DNA of 64,000 nucleotides from Sanderia malayensis (lineage: Eukaryota; Cnidaria; Scyphozoa; Semaeostomeae; Pelagiidae), in the NCBI GenBank assembly GCA_013076295.1, contig RQOL01000861.1:1426001-1490000 (forward strand), given 5' to 3'. Every line of letters begins with the position of its first letter. Within the stretch, counting starts at the first letter, position 1. A program made the position numbers and the translations under genes. The notes beneath the pieces were generated by a model. The model ran no database searches. It saw only the letters and a list, made by a program, of their open reading frames with translations, and was not told the origin of the DNA. Positions 11,401-23,500 of the stretch are shown here, in pieces.

Positions 11401-13525
11401 TTCAGACTGTATGCAGGATCCGGTATTATTCGAGCTCTTCTTAAGAATTCCAAAAGATTCATGTTCGCAAGGGAGGAGTATTTGATGCCACCACGTGAAG
11501 CTGTGTATGCTACAGAATACGCCTGATTGCTTTTAGAGTAAGCTGAGATGTTATTCAGAATCGCAAGCATTGAAAATTGTGCAAATTCATCCAGACTCAT
11601 GTTGAGAAAAGAGGCCATTTGTCCAATCTTCATGCCATACGCAAAGTTTTTACCCAGCGCTACCGAAGTAGGAAAAAACTTCGCCATATCGAAATCAGCA
11701 GGAACATTGATACACTTATGAAGGATGTTGGCCATAGTCAAATTCACGAGTGTTCCTAGCTGTATGGAGCAATTGACAGATGCATCCTTCAGGGTTAGGT
11801 TAATTGCGTTGGTAAGAGTTTTAACACGGCGGACAGCAACGTCAGCTATTGTGGCACCAAGAGCCATGCCAATTTCACGGATAGCAGCAATATTGACATC
11901 AACTAAAGTCTTTGCGTACTGCATTCTCTTAATCTCGATGGCCTCAAAGTTCTTTGGTCCCATCCAGGACTTAAAAGACTGGAAGGACATGTTCTGATTT
12001 GGCAATGAGGTGTAATAAGCAGATTTTGTCTTGTTGAGTATTTCTTTCAGTTTGTTCTTAAGGGTGGGATAGACTTGTGTGAGGTACCTGCGATTGCGCA
12101 AATCAGCATCAGTTGTACCGAAGAAATTGGCAATAGAAGACTTTCCTACAGGAAGGAACGGTAATACTTGAACCGTTGTGCTCGATGTATCCAAGTACAA
12201 CCCTGTGGTGAAATAGGTGGAGAGGGAATAGTTGTAGTTTTTATTCAGAGTTGTTGCCTGGTTGATTATTGGTGTATACGATGTTTGTTGTTGCAATAGG
12301 GTGGACGTATTCAACAGATTTATGAAAGCACTTGATGGTTGAAGTGGTAGGAATGCTAAGAAACCAAGTGCAGTTAATTGCTCTGGTGTGGCGCCAACGA
12401 TTTGAAACCAAGTCTTGTTCAAGAGGGCTGGTAAGGTCATGTTCAAAGCCGTGGCTCGTTGGTGGAAGGTCTGGCCTAGAACCTGCACCAGTTGTGAAAC
12501 TGTAATGGTTGAAATAGATATATATTAACATAATTGAATAGTTGAGCAGCCGCTGTAAAGCAAGTCAAAAATAAGTAATCGGCAGTGATTGAAATGCCAA
12601 TTGTATCAAAACTCTTAACCTTATGAAAAATACTGATTAACAAAGTAAAGAGGCATTTTTTGGGAAGTTGGATACAGCTTTTGTGATGGAAACGTATTTG
12701 CAATAGGCAAATCTCAGCTAATGCATTATACTTCTCTTTGCAGAGACATTCTCATGTTTGTGTGGGAACATGAAGAAAGTGTTTACATCATCAACAACGA
12801 AAGGTTCGTTTATCGAGAAAGTGACAAAGCAATTCTAAATCTAATAAACGTTTGTAAAGGGCATTTTACAACCAACAGTGCAGCTCAGGTATGAGTCATA
12901 AAAGAATTCAATTATAGTCAATTGTTTAATGGACCCTCTGTGTGAATATGCAATACAAAATTCAATATATGCCTGTTCAATATAGTCAATCGAATGTGCA
13001 TTGTGCCAAATTGAATCAAATATTGAAATGACTTCAGAAACGTATTATTGGTGTAGTTGTTTGGATAGCGATTAATCTGACGAAGACAAAACGGGGTAAC
13101 TTGTTATGGTACGAGGCGCTTAGCACGCAACAATACCTCAGAAATTATCTGAAAACCATCCAGAAAATTAAACGAAAACGTCCGATACACTGATGTCTCA
13201 AGAAATCTGCCATTTTTAAATCGAATAGTGAAGCCCATTAACACTTTCCATTATTCGGTAAAGCTTGCAGCAAAATTCAAAACTTCCATCTTCTGGTCTT
13301 GTTCACACAATTTATTTTCGGATAAACTTCATTGCTTTAGTAGAGATATATAGGAAGCATAAATTAACTTGGAAGATTGCTTCCAAACAAGTGAGTCAAT
13401 ATTCAGGTCTGTCAAATGAGCGCTATAGGTTTCAGGTTCAACTTACATGAGATGGTGCCATTTGTAAAAGAGAATTGGCACGCGAAAATAATCAGCAATG
13501 AAGCCAAACAGGCTCGATGATACAT
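8407..13525 (-). CDS. Gene B: single-pass EGF/SEA-domain surface protein
   Basis: Exons: 13447-13525, 10508-12499, 9670-10122, 9440-9574, 8407-8594; total 2847 nt, 948 residues, every intron in phase 1. Residues 1-22 form a signal peptide (MYHRACLASLLIIFAC...). Residues about 27-640 are a large unrecognised extracellular module with many N-glycosylation sequons, closed by a calcium-binding-type EGF (about 645-690). Then come an EGF-like repeat (691-730), a SEA domain (about 735-830, with a K-G-S-I-K-V motif at 791-796), a third EGF (842-886), a transmembrane helix (about 890-912) and a basic cytoplasmic tail starting MRRKKK. A surface or matrix-contact role is inference. The module is homologous to, but diverged from, that of gene C: both share motifs such as YLTQVYP and FLNM. 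A putative acceptor upstream of the ATG (about 13568) points to a 5' UTR intron. Confidence 0.83.
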
Positions 13526-14200
13526 CGTTGTAGGCCTTATGTTGACAATCGAAACTGACAAAAAGATCTGCAATGAAATCAAGCAATGGTTACTTCCAAT
13601 GAAACAAAGTTATCTGGCATGTTCCTACGGTATACGGAGAAACTAATTTTCTTTCATTACAGCATGATAACATAAGAGAACCTTTATCTTATGCTTTCCT
13701 AATTACGGGTATTATATATACATACGAGCATCTGGAACTTTATGCATCACGAACCAAAACATAATCAATTACGTAAGCAAATCAGCGATTTTGCTGACTC
13801 GCAAAAAATTTAAATATTCATTCCAAAAAAATCAGTAGCAATTAGCAAAAGGGAATTTTAATCAAAACTAATTCTCATATAAATATTCAGTTTTTACGGA
13901 GATGACATTTACCTGACGATTAAAAATTTTCGAATTTTCCAGCAGCTAGTTCAGATACGTTCACAGTTTCCGCTTGAAGTTGTATATCAAAGTCACTTCG
14001 TCACTCTTGAGTGAGAGTATGAGCAATTGACCAATTGCAGCAGATGGTTATCTTCTTCAATAACACACGACTGGAAACGATTTAGAACAAACATAAAAGA
14101 AAATACGCTTTGAAAAGTCGCATACCTGCTTTATTAGTAAACTCATTGCTTATTATTAACAATATTCAATGATTTGAATGGCCAGTTGAATAGGTCTTTA
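13526..14200. other. 5' flank of gene B
   Basis: No coding ORF supported. The acceptor near 13568 and a possible donor near 13912 (CAG/GTAAAT on the minus strand) suggest a non-coding first exon of gene B around 13912-14050. Confidence 0.4.
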
Positions 14201-14622
14201 CAGGGCCGCATTTAAATCGGTTGGGGACCTGGGCCCAAAATTGATTTGGGCCTCTTGAAATAAACCAAAAAATTGTTTGTCACTTACGTGTAAAGTACTT
14301 AGCACCCTGTAAGCTAGAATTTTATGGACAATTTTATTTCACTAACGATTTCCTATGGGAAATAAGATTAAAAGAAAATCATGATTACCGGCTGATGGGG
14401 CCAAACTCAGTTTATATCCAACTTCAAGGAACAATAAATTTTCAGAGGATCACATATTGTCAAATGATGAAACCACTGCGTTGTTTGAAGACATTACTTC
14501 TCAGTTCAACCACAAGAACAACACCAACAGCAGTTGATAGGTTTTTTGAAATTTTGGTGAAATTTTAGATTTATGGGGCCATTGGGCCAAGGCTCAGTGG
14601 GCCCATGGGTAAATGCGGCCCT
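14201..14622. mobile_element. hAT-like non-autonomous element (MITE)
   Basis: Terminal inverted repeats CAGGGCCGCATTTA at the left and TAAATGCGGCCCT at the right bound about 422 bp without a transposase ORF. The CAGGG start is typical of hAT elements. The flanks (GGTCTTTA and ATCTTGAT) show only an imperfect target-site duplication, so the copy is probably old. Confidence 0.62.
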
Positions 14623-14987
14623 ATCTTGATACTTCTGTTTAAGAGAAAATTGTACCAAGACAATTGTAGTAAATACAAAACTGGAAAAATTATACAAACA
14701 CGAAATCAAAGCTCAAGGCTCAAGCGCACAAAGGCGAGGCATTACAAATTAACAATCAAAATCTTCTCATGCAGAGAAGGGACAAAAACCAATTTGGATG
14801 TGATGCTTATAGCTACACAGATTCATCACTTTGAATATCAATTATAAATAGATGAACAGTGCATAAACGTTTTCTGGATCACATCCTTACATAAATAAGT
14901 ACAAACAAAGCTAGCTCAAAGCATGCGTAGAGCTAGAAGCTTAAGCTGCAAATATAAAATCTTAAAAACAACAGAAGAACCAAAAGC

Positions 14988-17900
14988 TTAATTCTTACGG
15001 TCATACACTCTGTTCTTTGTTCCCATTTCAATTTGTGGATTCTTTTCATCGCTTTTGTAAGGTCCTGAAAAATTCCTGCTCTTTTGACGGTGTCGTATAA
15101 CCAAAATCAACACAGTCACGATCAGAATAAGGGCCACGACAGACACTATTGGCACAACAATGTAAATAATCTTGTCTGAAAAAAGAATGACACAAACAAA
15201 TTTATTGCTAGAATAAAGTAAAACATCAGCTACACTTAGCTACACAAATCAAATGTTGAAAAATGTCCACCACGAACCAATAATGCTTAGCGGAAAAGCT
15301 CTATTAAGCTTCCTCTCCATCAAGCCTTCCTCTCTATCAAGCTCTATTAAACCCCCTCTCTATCAAGCTCCATTAAGCCCCTCTCTATCAAGCTCTATTA
15401 AACCCCCTCTCTATCAAGCTCTATTAAGCCCCCACTCTATCAAGCTCTATTTAACTCCCTTTCTATCAAGCTCCATTAAGCCCCCTCTCCATCAAGCTCC
15501 ATTAAGCCCCCTCTCTATCAAGCCCTATTAAACCCCCTCTTTATCAAGCTCTATTAAACCCCCTCTTTATCAAGCTCTATTAACCCCTCTCTCCATCAAG
15601 CTCCATTAAGCCCCCTCTCTATCAAGCTCTATTAAACCCCCTCTTTATCAAGCTCTATTAAACCCCCTCTTTATCAAGCTCTATTAACCCCCCTTTCTAT
15701 CAAGCTCTATTAACCCCCCTCTCTATCAAGCTCTATTAAACCCCCTCTCTATCAAGCTCTATTAACCCCCCTCTCTATCAAGCTCTATTAAACCCCCTCT
15801 TTATCAAGCTCTATTAACCCCCCCTCTATCAAGCTCTATTAACCCCCCTCTCTATCAAGCTCTATTAACCCCCCTCTCTATCAAGCTCTATTAAGCCCCC
15901 TCTCTATCAAGCTCTATTAACCCCCCTCTCTATCAAGCTCTATTAAACCCCCTCTTTATCAAGCTCTATTAACCCCCTCTTTATCAAGCTCTATTAACCC
16001 CCCTCTCTATCAAGCTCTATTAAACCCCCTCTCTATCAAGCTCTATTAAGCCCCCTCTTTATCAAGCTCTATTAACCCCCCTCTCTATCAAGCTCTAATA
16101 TGCCCCCTCTCCATCAAGCTCCATTAAGCCCCCTCTCTATCAAGCTTTATTAAGCCCCATCTCTATCAAGCACTGTTGAGCCCTCTTCTTGAAACGAGAC
16201 ATTAAAACAAACCTCCCTTGTTATTAAAATTTTGAAAATTTCGTCCACAGGCCCCTCTTCAATAAACCCTTCCTCCAGCACATTAACCCCCTGGGGGCTT
16301 ATGCGTCATATATCATTGGCGTGGCTATTCTTATCCAATATAACTGAAAACAAATAGTAGGTGTTCAGAGAAATAAAGTAAAAAAATCAACTTTACTAGA
16401 ATCGTCCTTTGAGCAAAAGCCTCCTTTCATTGTGTAACCTTTGTTGCATTCACATTTGTAATTACCATCGCCAATTAAAATGCACTTGAAATTGGAGCCA
16501 CAGTCATGGCCAGACTGACAAATATCGCTCACTGAAAATAACGAAACATAATTTTCATCCACTATGCTTTAAAAGGCATGCCATACCTGCAATATGAAAT
16601 GGCCTTGAATAATATTGAATATAGTACCTTGGGCAGAAAGTGTGCTATTCTGATCTGGATTCAACAGTGACAAACTCGGATCTTTTAATGCTTCAATTGA
16701 TGCAGTTTGAACTGTAGATTGTGTGACATTATCAGCATTTGCTTCAACAATCACATTATACTCCACTTTGATGCTTCCTTTAGTAATAGCAGTAACTTTA
16801 ATGCCAACACACCAGGGGATGTTTTTGCATACAGCATCGTATAGAGCAGTTTCTAATTCAACAACTTTGCTCTTGTATTCACTCGATGATTTATCCTTGT
16901 ATTTCTCGCTGTATTTCTGGTTGAATTTCATGCCTGAAACTTTGAATAGCTTGACCTTCTTTGTCACACATTTACCATTTCGTAGTACCTGAATGGGCTT
17001 CTTGCAACGACAAACTGCCCCTTTGCCGGGGACATTCAGACAACTGGACTCAGGTGGACACTGGGTAGCGCTCATTTGATTACACAAAACAGTCACTTGA
17101 AAATAATGATATTTGAAATCAATTGTGAGTTAAAACGAAATAATTCAAAATTAAATGCCGGTAACAAGGGGGAAGGGGGGAAGGGTACGCTTCCAGGGTA
17201 ACTATATAGAGCGTTTTGCTTTAAAGCCACGCCCAAAAGTGCCCTTCAAAAGTTCTGACGCCCTGTATGTTTCCGGCATCCCTGGTGAGGGTGCTCAGAA
17301 AATCACATGTGAACAATAAAAACATGATAATTGCTGTAATTTATCATACAGAATAAATGAAATGTCACCTGGGGTATTTATGACTTTGGAAAACGTTATG
17401 ATACTCATTTTCTCAAACTTGGAAAGCGGGATTTTCAAGAGGCCACTTAACACTGACACCTTGATTGGATATAATGACTTGAAATGATCAGTCTTGAAGC
17501 CGATAGCAGAACGATACTTGGTGAGTTCAGAGTCCGGGAAAGAAAGGTAAGAAAGAACATTCTGCAATGTGAGGTCACCCAATGTTGTGGATTTACTATT
17601 TGCAACGGTTAGGAGGTTGTCGAATAGACGTGCAGTCGTTGAAGGTACCATAGCAGCGAAGCCAGCAAGCAAGGCAAGCGAATCAGGGTCGCTAAGATTG
17701 TACATTTTTCGTAGCACAAAGGCATCACTGATTGAGGCTCTTTCCAGATTTTGCGTGCCAGAAAAAAAGAAAATCTTGGCGAGTTCGTCCTTTCTGATAT
17801 CAGCCATGTGTTTCGCAAGGTTGACAAAGGTGAGACTGTTAATAAAAGAAGTACGCATTCCAAAAATATCTGCTATCTGGGTAACAGTGGAGTGGTACCA

Positions 17901-19939
17901 GATGAGTTGAAGACCTTGCGAAATGGAGGCTTTCACCAAAGCTTTATTGAATGGCGACAGTGCGTCCCACAAGTCCGGGATACGAGCGATTACAAAGGCG
18001 TTAATAGAAATTCCTTTTGCGGATGCTAGATCGCTGATCGTTGTATTCACATTCTCCAATGACTTGATGGAGGGAACAGTATATCCATATAATTTATAAT
18101 ACAGACTTTCGGTTATGTTCATAAATTTTGGAGCAATGGAGCGAATTGGCATGACGCTGAGCTCACTTAGGCCAATGTTGAGTTTTCGTGCGATTTTCAT
18201 CATCACACCGATTGGCCGACGCCGTGAAATCTGTGAAGAAACTTTTATTTGAATGCTCAGTATTGAAAATTGTTGCAATGCGCTCGTGGTCATATTCAAA
18301 AAATGTGCTACTTCTCTGAAACCAAATCTCGGAAGTAACCTGGGGCGAATTATTTTCTGCAGAGGAAAATCCACGCTCACATTCAAGCATTTGTTTATAA
18401 ATGTTACAGAATCATATGAAAATAACGTTGTGTTGACAATTGCGCATTGTGCAAAGAAATTCTTGATGGGGTATGTTATCCATACGTTTATTATCAATAG
18501 GTTCCTGGAACTCACAGATCCAATTAAATTTCCGAACTCCATGGCTGCATCCCTTGCATTATATGTATCGCAATATGTAGATGCATAAAAATACTTTGAT
18601 ACCAGGTTGTCGAAATTCAAATCACCGTACAACTGTCGCAGATGCTCAGGCGACAAATCGGCGGTTTTTAGCACCCCATTGAAAAAGGTAAGCTTTGCGC
18701 TTGCTTTATACATCTTAAACAACTCTGGAATTAGCGTTTTCATTTTCGGATATACTTGCGTGAGGTATTTCTGCTGAATCAGGTGTTTCCGTGTAGTGTT
18801 TAGAAGCGAGGAGAGGTTGATCTTTCCAGATACATAAAACGATTCAACGGCTTGGGTTCTCCATTTACTATCCAAGTGACAAACAGCTTCGAGAAAAGTG
18901 CGAACTGAAACATTGTAGTTTTTGCCAGACATCTTGTACGTTTGGTTGATGATTGGGTATGCATCCTGTATCTGTGACATTGCTGTGAAATTCAGCAGAA
19001 CGGCCCTCGCTGTTAAGTTGCAAGATATGTACACGCCAATGGATGCAACTCGCTCGGGAGTGTAACCAAGAATTTCAAAAACGGTTTTGTTGAACAACGC
19101 TGATAGAGTGGTGTTTTCGGCATCGGCGATTTCAGAAAATCTTTTGTTTAATTTGCCTGAAAGAGATAAATAGAAAAATAGGCTTCAGGCCTGAGCATCG
19201 AAGCCCTGTTGAAACTCGAAGTGGGGCAAACATGATCTAAGCTTAGGCTATAAGAAACAAGTCAAGGAAATGCCTGAAAAATTATTTGACTGTAAACTGT
19301 GAATTGCAAGCCTCTTCTTGCTAGCTCGTATAAAAATTCCAAGAAAACACGCGTATTTATTTCTACCATGTATTATTCCAACATTCTCCTGTTACATTGC
19401 ATTAACTGGTTTTTATACTTGCGCGCCAAATGTTTTATTTTTAGTAGGCCAATCAATAAATGTTTACGCTGCTAGTGAAACCAATGAAATTCAGTACTTA
19501 TTAAGCATAATTGTGGCATGTCTGCTGATACTCTGGCAATTTCCGAGGCTCTCCAAATTTTCCTGACCTCGGTACAAGTACGTGATACAATGATGCGATC
19601 TAATAATAATGCGTGCCACAGCTATCATGCACAAGTTAGAGTTATCCTGAAATTTTCCCATCAATAATCTATCGAACTTTTACGTTGACATTACACAATT
19701 GTTTTCCGAAATGAGCACACCCTTCTTCGCTGGCATGCAGGTTAAAAAGGCCTCCTTGCAGCTCATAAAATGATGCAGGATTTTCGAGTAAGATCGTAGC
19801 TACATTAATCATTATCATCGTAAGTTTTCTTAAAGAAAGGCTTACCATTAAGCTGGTTGTAGTCATTCCAAAATGTGGCATCAGCAAGTTGGCAGTAGGC
19901 AAGTACCGATAAAACAACCAATAGAACGCGTTGAAACAT
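14988..19939 (-). CDS. Gene C: single-pass EGF/SEA-domain surface protein (second module type)
   Basis: Exons: 19846-19939, 17369-19156, 16628-17095, 16397-16531, 14988-15175; 2673 nt, 890 residues, all introns phase 1. It has a signal peptide (MFQRVLLVVLSVLAYC; alternative in-frame ATG 12 bases upstream) and a 596-residue N-glycosylation-rich module related to that of gene B. It lacks the EGF that closes B's module. Then come an EGF-like repeat with six cysteines whose first part differs from A and B, a SEA domain, EGF, a transmembrane helix (IIYIVVPIVSVVALILIV) and a tail beginning RHRQKSRN. Intron 4 contains a very large minisatellite (15302-16185). A 5' UTR intron is likely (donor next to 20356, acceptor at 19977-19978), at the same place as in gene A. 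Molecular function unknown. Confidence 0.83.
15302..16185. repeat. Large minisatellite in gene C intron 4
   Basis: About 35 head-to-tail copies of a roughly 24-26 bp unit with core TCAAGCTCTATTAAACCCCC and alternating CTCTCTA, CTCTTTA and CTCTCCA spacers. It lies between the EGF exon and the transmembrane exon of gene C. It ends in the same tail (CCCCTGGGGGCTTA, about 16285-16300) as the dispersed repeat at 3555-3795, so it looks like an internally expanded copy of that element. Confidence 0.92.
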
Positions 19940-20515
19940 GGTAAGCCACATTTCAAATTCCAAAACAAATCCAAAACTGCAAGGTAAGAAGAATAAATCA
20001 ATCTGCGCTATATAAACATAAAACACCACTAACCTACTTTTATTCACGCATATTCGCAATTAATAGAATGCCATGAAATATGAAATGCAATATTCTGCAA
20101 CGAAAATCTATCGCAAGGCAATGCTAAAATAATCAATGCAAAAAAATGCAATCTTCGATTGAAATAATTACCTTTCTTAATCTTTTCTTCAGTTGAAATG
20201 ACCCAGAAATAATCAAAATTTAAAGAATTACGCTGTAAAACTGTAAATTTGTCAAGAATACGATCATATGTATACTTCAAATACGGATCATGGATGAGAG
20301 ACGATATGCGGAATCCAGACGCATACATGATTTATAAGCGATTTCTCGAACTCACCATTATTAACGAAATTCAATGAGTTGATTGTCATTTAAATAAAAA
20401 TATTCAACTACATGCGTAGGTTGTTTACAACCATTGGCGCTTCAGCACGTAGTCTGCCTAACCTAGAATAAAATCGAACTTCTGTCTTGCGTGCAAAAAT
20501 GCACTAACAGGAACC

Positions 20516-23500
20516 TCATTTATTTTTGAAGAAACTCGAAATCTTATAGTTGGCGAGTCTGATTTTTTTCTTTGGCGGTGAAAGGCCCAAAGCAGCTTCG
20601 TTCTTCACCTTATTATTATTCATGCTTGTTTGGAGTTCTTCTGCGAAATGGAAATCGTTATGTTCTGGTAGCTCCCAGGCAACAACCCTTCTCCCACACT
20701 TTTTGCAGATCGTAAAATCATCAGCAGTTAAAGAATCAGATACCAGCTCCTCGCAACTCATGTCAGCAATGTTGCTCCTATCAAAATAATTTTCAAACGA
20801 ATTCACTTGGATCGTCTGTCTTGTAGCAGAATTATTTGTTTCCACTAATGAAGATGACATTTGTTTGATTCCACTAAATTTCTTTCGGCCTCTCGAACTG
20901 CACTGCGAAGCCTCACCATGCACAAGAGATTCATGTGAGCTCATGGAACTAACAGGCCTTGGTACACTATTAAAAAACCTCGTTAAACGATTGGTGACTT
21001 TCTCCTTAGACGTTGATCCGGACCTGTTTTTTCCAGATGGCATCTCATGTGAGTGGTTTGAATTAAGTTCTGATACCGGAGTGCTATAATCCGGTTCCGC
21101 ATTATCCGGACGATCAACATTGCCATTAGATTGATCATACTGAGACAGTTGCGTGGCGCTCTCTTGGAAAAAAGACCGAATGGACTTAGTTAACGATTTT
21201 GTTTTCTCGGTGAATTTACTGGCCGATAATCCTAGATGTACAATTGGTGGATCCCTGTAAAAAAGGGAGTTGCAACATTAATTGAATTCTGATATAACGA
21301 GTCACGAGGCTACACAATATGTTATGATGATGATGATTATTATTGTATTAATTAATGTCTTATTATAATTGTTGATTGTTATTGTGTTCAATTTATGTCT
21401 AAGCTGTCTGTGGTCAGACAGAGTATGTTGTATGGAAACGAGGTCACTATGTAAATCAATCAGATATCATACTCGCAAGCTATCAGAAGGTTGTACTTTC
21501 TCGTAACGAACACTGACTTAACAAATGTTATGAAAGAAGCTCGTCATACCAAGAAGTTCAAAATAGAACACTGATGTCTGTACAATGATTTGTTCATTAT
21601 TCACACGAAGAGCTAGTCAAATCAAAATTCCATTTGGGAGCCATGCTTACAGCCTAGTTATTTCGTAATCATGGCAAAGATAATACCAATCAGTATACAT
21701 GCATAAAACAAAGATAAAGCTGCAGACTCGAACCTCAGTACAGATAAAATCCACTTACCACGTGTCTGGTTCTTGAGATTTGTTGAACGTTTTAATGATA
21801 CCCAAAGCATCGGCCGTCACCTGTGCAGCGTCAAATTTCGATACTCCGCAAGACCTAGAAACAGAGGTTCCAGTACTATTTGACAAATTCACACAAAGAT
21901 GGGTCGGTATTCTGTTGTTCTAAAAAGAAGAGACATAATTATTATCAATCATAATGAATTAATGCCCAAGCAGCAGCTAAACCTAACGTGAATTAATTTA
22001 GAGATCGTAAAGACAATACATGAAAATACATTCTTCTTCCAAAAAGAATACAAGAATTCATGAATATTAAACTCGAGTGTGAAAGACTCGCTTTACAAAA
22101 ATAAAAATAAAATGAGAAATTTAAAAAAGCTTGCCCTACCAACTCAACTTCTTGTTCCAGCCTTTCGCATACTTCTGAAGCTAGCTGATTTAACCAGTAG
22201 GACACCTGATAATAAGAAAAGTTATAATAGAATTTCATACCTCTAATTTCACACCCCCCGTCGTGGTCGTAAAACATGTCAAGTGTTAAGTTGGGGGACA
22301 AGGGATACTACTGAGGAGTGGATAACAAAATGTGGTATCCTTTCTTATTAGAGATATAATTTGTGGTAAAAAATGTCGTACCCGAGGAGCAACCGGGTCA
22401 GAGAGAGACAAAAATCGAAAACTCGAGCCTGATCATTTCACAGATTTTCGAAATCTTTGCTTCAAGTGAGCATTCGATAATGATTCTTCATTTAAGAAAA
22501 AACAGTTGAAATTCAAGTCAAAAGTAGAACCAAACCCAATGCTTCATGCACTTTTGGGTAATGGGTAACAAGAACACCGCGAACACCGTAAGCAAGCAGT
22601 AAAGTGTAAGAAATACATACTTCTGTGACTTTGGCTAGCTTTTCTTTCCCCCTAAAATTTTTGCAGCATCCAACAGATTTTGGCAGCTGACGTGGTCTGA
22701 CTGGCTCATGGTCGATACCTTTGCCAAGCAAATAAAGCCAATCCCTGAAAGAAAAACGAGTTTAGACGAGGACAAAAAAAAGCGTCCAACAAAGCTTGCA
22801 TCTCACAGAAATGTGGACAGCATTGTCAAATGGCTCATCATCAAAAGAGCTACAAATTGCAGCGTAAACTGGGCCAACAAGTAGCTACCGAGGGACACAG
22901 GAAACTGTTTGTCATCAAACCAAAAACCTGTCCCGCCCCCTCCGAAGCATGATTCTTGTCCGAATTCGCCCAGTCCGACTTATATATCTAGAGCTACGTG
23001 TCTACGACTAAGTTAGAATTACAAAGTCAACAATATTTGAGCAAAATGAGTGTAAAATAGAATTAATAGAATAGATTAACGACGAGGAAGAATGACCCAG
23101 GTACCAACCCTGTCTTCTCTCCGAATTGCTGTCTGAGCTCTGCTGTGGAGATTCTTGCTAAATCCGACATCATTTCAACTTTGAAAGTTTGATGAAGTGT
23201 CTCGCCCAATTTGCCACCAAGATGTCGCCTATACAGAAATAAATAACAAATGGTTATCAACTGTAAATGCTCCTCCGCATAATTCACAATCGACCACTCC
23301 GGAGCGCCGATCAATCCAAAACATTAAAACAGTAGAATAGCTCTAGAAAAGGAATGAATTTATAGTAGAGAAGTAAGCAAATGGGTGGAAGAGCAAAAAA
23401 GAGCAGTAGCAGAAGAAAAGAAAACCCAAACAAAAAATTAAGAAAATAAAAGTGTTGCACCAAAAACCAAACACAAAATAATACAATAGATGTTTAAATA

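Larger units (their letters stand above)
1..20410. repeat. Segmental tandem duplication holding genes A, B and C
   Basis: Large blocks are alignable by eye. About 40-3550 (gene A 3' half with introns) matches about 9420-12885 (gene B). About 3930-6710 (gene A 5' half, including the signal-peptide exon and upstream DNA) matches about 17200-20420 (gene C). About 90-800 also matches about 16380-17050. Homologous coding exons have identical lengths and differ by scattered substitutions. A short block found downstream of the large exon in A and C (3938-4010, 17225-17300) is present a third time at 1-55. Confidence 0.85.

Noticed and set aside
15253..15531. Open frame with repeated proline/serine/isoleucine text
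   Set aside because: It is a translation of the minisatellite; no start context or splice support.
15302..16185. Regular direct repeats that might suggest a CRISPR array
   Set aside because: Units are contiguous without unique spacers and lie in an intron of a eukaryotic gene; this is a minisatellite.
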